Shown here: positions 45,009-49,013 of the stretch, in pieces
Numbering within the stretch: position 1 is the first letter of the stretch
Layout of the letters: each line of letters opens with the position of its first letter
From: Anammoximicrobium sp032229885
Lineage (GTDB): Bacteria > Planctomycetota > Planctomycetia > Pirellulales > Pirellulaceae
Direction of reading: 5' to 3'
NCBI GenBank assembly: GCA_032229885.1
Contig: JAVYAJ010000232.1
Coordinates: 1-49,013, forward strand
Length of the DNA: 49,013 bases
Translations under genes and position numbers: made by a program
Notes under the pieces: model-generated
Database searches by the model: none
Told to the model about the DNA's origin: nothing
Seen by the model: the letters and a program-made list of their open reading frames with translations, nothing else

Positions 45009-46079
45009 CTAGCGCGGTTGCTGCTGCGTCAGGCAGTGGATCGTGCCCAACCCCAGCACCAGATCGACGGCGTGAATGCCAACCACGGGCCGGTCGGGAA
45101 ACAGGTCCGCGAGAATCCCCAACGCGACGCGATCGGCCGGATCGTTGAACGTCGGCACGAGCACGGCGGCGTTGGCGATGTAGAAATTGGCATAGCTGGC
45201 CGGCAGCCGCGTGCCGCGCCAATACAACGGCGCAGGCATCGGCAAGACGACGACTTCGAGCTTCGAGCCATCTTCCAGCCGCTGCTCTTGGAGCCGTTCG
45301 CGATTCTCGGCCAGCGGCCGATAATTGACGTCGCGCGGATCGTCGCACTGGACGACGACCACGGTCGTGGGATTCACGAACCGGCACAGGTCGTCGACGT
45401 GGCCATGCGTGTCGTCGCCCGCGATTCCGCGCCCCAGCCACAGGACGTTACGTACGCCCAGATACTGGCGCAACGCGGTCTCATACGCTTCGCGGCCCAA
45501 GCCTGGATTTCGCACTTGCGTCGTTGGATCGAGATAACATTCCTCGGTCGTGATCAGCGTCCCGCGCCCGTTGACATCGATCCCGCCACCCTCGATCACA
45601 AACGGGCGGCCGGCGTGCCGCGCTTCGACCAACGTCACGTCGGTCTGCTGTGCGATCCGCCCGGGGACGCTCCGATCCAGCCGCCAGTCGCTGTAGCGTG
45701 CCCAGGCGTTGAAGTGGAAATCCACGGCCAGATGTTGCCTGCGGTTTCTTACGGTGCGCGAGACAAAGATCGGTCCCGAATCGCGCAGCCAGCCGCGATC
45801 AGTCGGCCACTGGAAGAACTCGATCTGGTCCATGTCGGCCCGGGCTGCCTCGAGCACCCGTCGCGCCCGCGCCTCGACGGCAGGCGAATCGACCAGAATC
45901 CGCATCCGTTCGCCCACGGCGATTTTGCGAACCATCTCGCCGTACACCCAGGGGATCGTGCTGACCTTGCCGGGCCAATCCGTGCGATTCTGCGGCCACC
46001 CCATCCAGGTGGCCTCGTGCGGTTCCCACTCGGCAGGCATCGAGTATCCCAACTGTCCGGGCGTCTTGGTGGTCGTCAT
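45009..46079 (-). CDS. Agmatine deiminase family protein (guanidino-group hydrolase)
   Basis: The 356-residue protein is of the porphyromonas-type peptidyl-arginine deiminase/agmatine deiminase family. It shows 'MPAEWEPHEATWMGWPQN' at the N-terminus, 'TDRGWLRDSGPIFV', 'IEGGGIDVNGRGTLITTEECYL', 'DDTHGHVDDLCRFV' with the catalytic His/Asp, and the nucleophile Cys349 in GTIHCLTQQQPR. Agmatine deiminase makes N-carbamoylputrescine in polyamine synthesis. No N-carbamoylputrescine amidase, the usual partner, is nearby. The start is uncertain: I use the ATG at 46079 with GGCGAG upstream; the ATG at 46085 or a GTG at 46172 are possible. It lies downstream of flhB on the same strand with a gap of about 290 bases. 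Confidence 0.88.
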   Translation of the reverse strand: MTTTKTPGQLGYSMPAEWEPHEATWMGWPQNRTDWPGKVSTIPWVYGEMVRKIAVGERMRILVDSPAVEARARRVLEAARADMDQIEFFQWPTDRGWLRDSGPIFVSRTVRNRRQHLAVDFHFNAWARYSDWRLDRSVPGRIAQQTDVTLVEARHAGRPFVIEGGGIDVNGRGTLITTEECYLDPTTQVRNPGLGREAYETALRQYLGVRNVLWLGRGIAGDDTHGHVDDLCRFVNPTTVVVVQCDDPRDVNYRPLAENRERLQEQRLEDGSKLEVVVLPMPAPLYWRGTRLPASYANFYIANAAVLVPTFNDPADRVALGILADLFPDRPVVGIHAVDLVLGLGTIHCLTQQQPR

Positions 46080-46369
46080 CTGCATTCTCGCCTTGGTGTC
46101 CATCAACCAGGGTTGCGCCAGCTCGGGGGCGAATCTCTCGGCCGTGACCTCTGGAACGGATATCGTCTGCACACGGGTTGCGTGGTCGCTCGCGAGCCCC
46201 GGCGCGCGACGCGCGACGGCGCGAGTGGCGATGCGGATTATACTTCGCGCGGCGCACAGTGTCAGATTGGCGGCGGGACTCGAGCGGGACTTCGCCCCGC
46301 TGGATCAACTCGGCCGATGGCCAATTTCGTCTGCGTCAGGCTTGTCGGCAGCCCATGCCGCGCCCCGCT

Positions 46370-47425
46370 CTAAGCCGTTTTGGCTGCGACACGGCCGGAC
46401 TCGGTCGCCAACAGTCCGGCGATGGCTCGGTAGTGTTCTGCGCGGATCGGCGCGCCGACTGGCGTCTGGCGGGCGATCGATTCCGTCAAGCGGGGGTCGT
46501 CGACGATCGGGATGCCGGTTCGCTCGGCGATGTCGCAAATCCGTCGGGCGCGGTCCGCGCGCCCCTTGGCGGTGACGATCGGCGCCGACTCGGCCCGCGG
46601 ATCGTACTGCACGACCACCGCCAGCGCGCGGTCCTGGACCAGAACCAACTGAGCCTCGGCCATGGCCGGCTCGAGCGCCGGGGTCGGCAGCTCGCGTCGC
46701 AACTGGCGTCGCCGTCGCAGGACCGCCGGATCGCCGCTTTGGTTGCGCATCTCCTGGCGCAGCTCGTCCGAGGTCATCTGCAACGTGCGTTCGTGTCGCC
46801 AACGGGCAAAGCCATAGTCCGCGGCTGACACCGCCAGCAGCGCTCCGCCGATCTTCAAACAGACGTCTCTCATGATCTCGCCGACGCATGCGGCCGCCGT
46901 CTGGGGCGCCATGCCACCCAGTGAGAAGATGCGAATTCGCTGATCCCAGACCGCCCAAGCCGCCATTCCGACGACGGCCAGAAACTTGACGGCCAGGCCA
47001 ATCTGCCGGATCGTGGCCGCGCCCGAAAACAGGTGGGCCGCCGACGCGCTCGGATCGAGACGCGAAAAGTCCGGCGCCAACCGCCGCGGCTGCGGGCGAA
47101 AACCGGTCTGCAGCAAATGGCCGAACAAGGCCACGACGAACACTCCGCCGCAGATCCACGCCGTGCCTACCGCGAGCCTCAGCAGCGTGGCGCGGTTCGG
47201 TTCGAACGCCGCCCCGGCGTCCCCGTGGGTTGCGCCGGACAACTGGCCGCGCAGATAACCGGCCAAGGCCTCGAACAAATCTCCGCCACTCAGCATCAAC
47301 AGCAAGACACCCGCCACGAACATGCCCGCCAACGGCAGGTCCGGCGTCTTCGCCACCCGCCCTTGTTGCCGGGCAAGCTCGCGGCGCTGCGGTGTCGGAG
47401 GATGAATCCGTTCGGTCGATTCCAT
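46370..47425 (-). CDS. flhB: FlhB-type flagellar/type III export protein lacking the NPTH motif
   Basis: FlhB is the export-gate switch that changes substrate class after self-cleaving at its NPTH site. The 351-residue protein keeps the family plan: polar N-terminus 'HPPTPQRRELARQQGRVAKT', four hydrophobic spans (about 31-46, 86-103, 143-160, 188-203), then the cytoplasmic domain with 'GDPAVLRRRRQLRRE', 'YDPRAESAPIVTAKG' and 'GIPIVDDPRLTESIA'. Where NPTH should stand, between 'LVLV' and 'LAVVVQYDP', it reads QDRA (264-267). Self-cleavage by the usual mechanism should be impossible. Membrane and C-terminal likeness make the family call safe. FliR lies upstream with a 286-base gap. The ATG at 47425 fits the family start. 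Confidence 0.9.
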   Translation of the reverse strand: MESTERIHPPTPQRRELARQQGRVAKTPDLPLAGMFVAGVLLLMLSGGDLFEALAGYLRGQLSGATHGDAGAAFEPNRATLLRLAVGTAWICGGVFVVALFGHLLQTGFRPQPRRLAPDFSRLDPSASAAHLFSGAATIRQIGLAVKFLAVVGMAAWAVWDQRIRIFSLGGMAPQTAAACVGEIMRDVCLKIGGALLAVSAADYGFARWRHERTLQMTSDELRQEMRNQSGDPAVLRRRRQLRRELPTPALEPAMAEAQLVLVQDRALAVVVQYDPRAESAPIVTAKGRADRARRICDIAERTGIPIVDDPRLTESIARQTPVGAPIRAEHYRAIAGLLATESGRVAAKTA

Positions 47426-47711
47426 CGGTCTAACTCGCGGGCGACAACCGAGCACGGTTCCGCCGAGCCCGGACACACACAAACACACCGCCCGAAGGCG
47501 GCATTACGAACTTCGGACGCGACGCGCGCCATCGCTCTGGACAAGGCGGCACAAGCCTGGAGGGCCGCGCTCCGTCGTGGCCGCGGCGGCGCGAAAACAC
47601 TGTCATAGAGTCCTCGGTGACGGCCAGTTGTAGTACAGCATGACGCGACGAAAAACACGCCGATTCATGTTTCGCACGGCCCGAACTCGCTTTGTCTGGC
47701 TCGGGGGATGC

Positions 47712-48515
47712 TCATGGACCGGCGGCAACCTCTTGGGTCAATCGAGCCATGGCCTGCCAGATCGCCTCGAACGACACTTGGGCCTGATCGTGAAACATCC
47801 AGGCGGCCGACGCCATGCCCAGCACCGCGGCGCCCCAGGCGACCAGGCTGTTGATGGCCAGCCCCGAAGCCAAGACGTTGAATTGTGAAGCCAGCCGGCC
47901 GACGACGGCCAGAGCCAGACTGGTCAGTACGAGCGTCAACAGCACGGGCGCGGCGACGCGAAACGCCAGCGAAATGCTGTGACCGGCGACCTCGCCGAGC
48001 GTCCGCACCAGGCCCGTGGAAAAACCGACTTGCCCGGGCGGCATCCAGGCAAACGTGTCCAGCAAGCCGCTCAACACCCGACGATGGCCGTCGGTCAATA
48101 GGAATACGGCGGTCGCCAGCATCGCGAATACACTGCCTAGCAGAGGCGAGCTGCCGCCGTTGCTCGGATCGATCAATTCGGCGAGCGACAGGCCGCTGAA
48201 CTGGCCGATCGCGTGGCCGGCCGCGCGCAGCCCCGCTACCAGCAGCAGCAGCGTCAGGCTCAACACCAACCCCAACACGGCCTCGCGGCACAGCGGTGCG
48301 AGCAGTTCGACCACCGGACGATCCACCAGTCCGGCCTGCGACCAATACAGTGGGGCGATCAGCATGGCAATGGCTACCGGCAACAGGAGCCTGGCCGGGC
48401 GTGGCGCAAACCGTGCATCCAGCGCCGGCATGACGATGGTCAGGCCGGCGACGCGAACCAAAACGAACAGGAACACCAGCCATTGCTGGCGCGAGACTTC
48501 GATGATCGAGGACAT
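47712..48515 (-). CDS. fliR: FliR-type flagellar export apparatus protein
   Basis: The 267-residue, highly hydrophobic protein matches FliR/SctT: N-terminal 'FLFVLVRVAGLTIVMPALDA', later 'GHAIGQFSGLSLAELIDPSNG' with the conserved Gln-x-Gly-like turn, 'LLGSVFAMLATAVFLLTDGHRR', and the last segments 'LASQFNVLASGLAINSLVAW'. FliR forms the export gate with FliP and FliQ in the inner membrane. The ATG at 48515 has GAGGGA about ten bases upstream; a longer frame to 48683 lacks family likeness. FlhB follows on the same strand. FliQ and FliP, normally just upstream, are absent from the 498 bases left in the window. Confidence 0.9.
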   Translation of the reverse strand: MSSIIEVSRQQWLVFLFVLVRVAGLTIVMPALDARFAPRPARLLLPVAIAMLIAPLYWSQAGLVDRPVVELLAPLCREAVLGLVLSLTLLLLVAGLRAAGHAIGQFSGLSLAELIDPSNGGSSPLLGSVFAMLATAVFLLTDGHRRVLSGLLDTFAWMPPGQVGFSTGLVRTLGEVAGHSISLAFRVAAPVLLTLVLTSLALAVVGRLASQFNVLASGLAINSLVAWGAAVLGMASAAWMFHDQAQVSFEAIWQAMARLTQEVAAGP

Positions 48516-48716
48516 GGACGCGACATCCCTCGTTTTCCGTTTTATCGCTCGCTCGCGAGGCCTGCGGAGCGATGCGCACGAACCAGGCGTCGGACGGACG
48601 CCCTCGTGTACTGTGCACGGCTCGGAATGGCGCACGACCATCGAGTCCGGTGCGACAGATACGGACTGAAGCCCGCCTTCCACGGTTTCATTCCCAGCCT
48701 CGCGACATCTAGCTCA

Positions 48717-48785
48717 TTAGAGTCTTAGTCCGTATCATGCGCGCACCGTGCGCGCATCTTGTACACGGGTCTGTACAGTACACTT
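48717..48785. repeat. 69-bp repeat, copy 1, with two palindromes
   Basis: This copy and the one at 48812-48880 match at 66 of 69 bases, with a 95-base period. Each contains a perfect 9-bp hairpin, ATGCGCGCA-CCG-TGCGCGCAT, and a TGTACA-N6-TGTACA pair. The spacer after copy 1 (GGGTTGCTGGCACTAGCCCG) resembles what follows copy 2, so the repeating unit is probably about 95 bp with a decayed second half. Confidence 0.9.
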
Positions 48786-48789
48786 TTTT

Positions 48790-48814
48790 GGGTTGCTGGC
48801 ACTAGCCCGCGTTA
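48790..48814. repeat. Copy 2 of the dispersed 25-bp motif
   Basis: Matches 23140-23164 at 21 of 25 bases. It lies between the two 69-bp repeat copies and overlaps the first three bases of the second. Confidence 0.55.
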
Positions 48815-48880
48815 GAGTCTTAGTTCGTATCATGCGCGCACCGTGCGCGCATCTTGTACACCGGTTTGTACAGTACACTT
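48812..48880. repeat. 69-bp repeat, copy 2, with two palindromes
   Basis: Second copy of the unit described at 48717. The three differences (C/T at unit position 14, G/C and C/T in the spacer between the TGTACA boxes) leave the 9-bp GC-rich stem and both TGTACA boxes intact, as expected if the palindromes matter. Confidence 0.9.
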
Positions 48881-49013
48881 GCGGGTTATGGGCACTGCAC
48901 CCGTTTGGTGCAATTTCTATTGCATGACTTTTGCGCAGCACAGACGACAGGAAGCGTGTTGGCCGAAGGCCAACATCAACGTGTCACCGTGGCCCGGATG
49001 AATATGGCCTTCG

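Larger units (their letters stand above)
48516..49013. other. Non-coding window end with repeats and hairpins
   Basis: No coding frame. Besides the paired 69-bp repeat there are small hairpins at 48896-48912 (TGCACC, five-base loop, GGTGCA) and 48958-48974 (GTTGGCC, GAA, GGCCAAC). This region is upstream of fliR and so also holds its promoter, which I could not identify. Confidence 0.55.

Noticed and set aside
44637..46373. Long plus-strand frame (578 codons) opposite the agmatine deiminase gene
   Set aside because: Antisense to a conserved enzyme and overlaps the end of the DUF1080 gene; no recognisable domain.
48717..48880. Possible CRISPR array
   Set aside because: Only two copies, the repeat is 69 bp with long palindromes, the spacer is 26 bp and itself repeated, and there are no cas genes.

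Overview
The window is high-GC bacterial chromosome that most resembles a Planctomycetota genome of the Pirellulales type. The lineage call rests on several signatures seen together: a DUF1559 protein with a type IV prepilin-like N-terminus followed by a small lipoprotein, a DUF1080 secreted protein, an ispE-spoVG pair whose SpoVG carries an embedded zinc ribbon, an FmdB-like protein that has lost all its cysteines, and many large secreted carbohydrate-active or carbohydrate-binding proteins with long gaps between genes. This is inference from family content; no rRNA or tRNA gene was seen.

Layout. 0.2-1.5 kb: oligogalacturonate-lyase-like beta-propeller (-). 2.4-5.1 kb: membrane pyrophosphatase hppA (+), with a near-perfect intrinsic terminator. 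5.7-8.9 kb: TolC-family outer-membrane lipoprotein (+). 9.1-12.3 kb: a phytoene-dehydrogenase-like flavoprotein followed by a ThiH-like radical SAM enzyme (-). 12.6-13.4 kb: small exported Spy/CpxP-like helical protein (+). 14.0-16.7 kb: first DUF4838 protein (+). 16.8-17.8 kb: YhaM-type OB-HD nuclease (-), with a small inverted-repeat element at its stop codon. 18.3-22.6 kb: two divergent predicted exported glycosidase-like proteins. 23.2-26.6 kb: a 1141-residue membrane protein of unknown function (+). 26.6-27.7 kb: a graveyard of mobile DNA (inverted-repeat element, ISAs1-type and ISL3-type transposase remnants). 27.7-30.8 kb: second, larger DUF4838 protein (-).

31.3-35.6 kb is a compact four-gene minus-strand unit: ispE, spoVG, a TPR-glycosyltransferase-FkbM methyltransferase fusion, and a DUF6165 gene, with gaps of about 105, 33 and 10 bases. 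36.0-38.9 kb (-): DUF1559 pseudopilin, lipoprotein and MoxR ATPase. 39.3-43.1 kb (+): Ski2-like helicase and D-threonine-aldolase-type PLP enzyme. 43.3 kb (-): cysteine-less FmdB-like protein. 44.1 kb (+): DUF1080 protein. 45.0-48.5 kb (-): fliR, then flhB, then an agmatine-deiminase-family gene. The last 500 bases are non-coding and hold a two-copy 69-bp hairpin repeat.

Functional picture. At least five proteins (oligogalacturonate-lyase-like, two DUF4838, GH-A-type glycosidase, DUF1080) point to polysaccharide use. Housekeeping genes (hppA, ispE, the ThiH-like gene, yhaM-like, helicase) are scattered singly, as is usual in this lineage. I did not find an obvious new defence or mobile system. 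The most unusual signals are FlhB without its NPTH self-cleavage motif, SpoVG with an inserted zinc ribbon, the TPR-GT-FkbM/DUF6165 unit, the 1141-residue orphan membrane protein, and several families of non-coding repeats.
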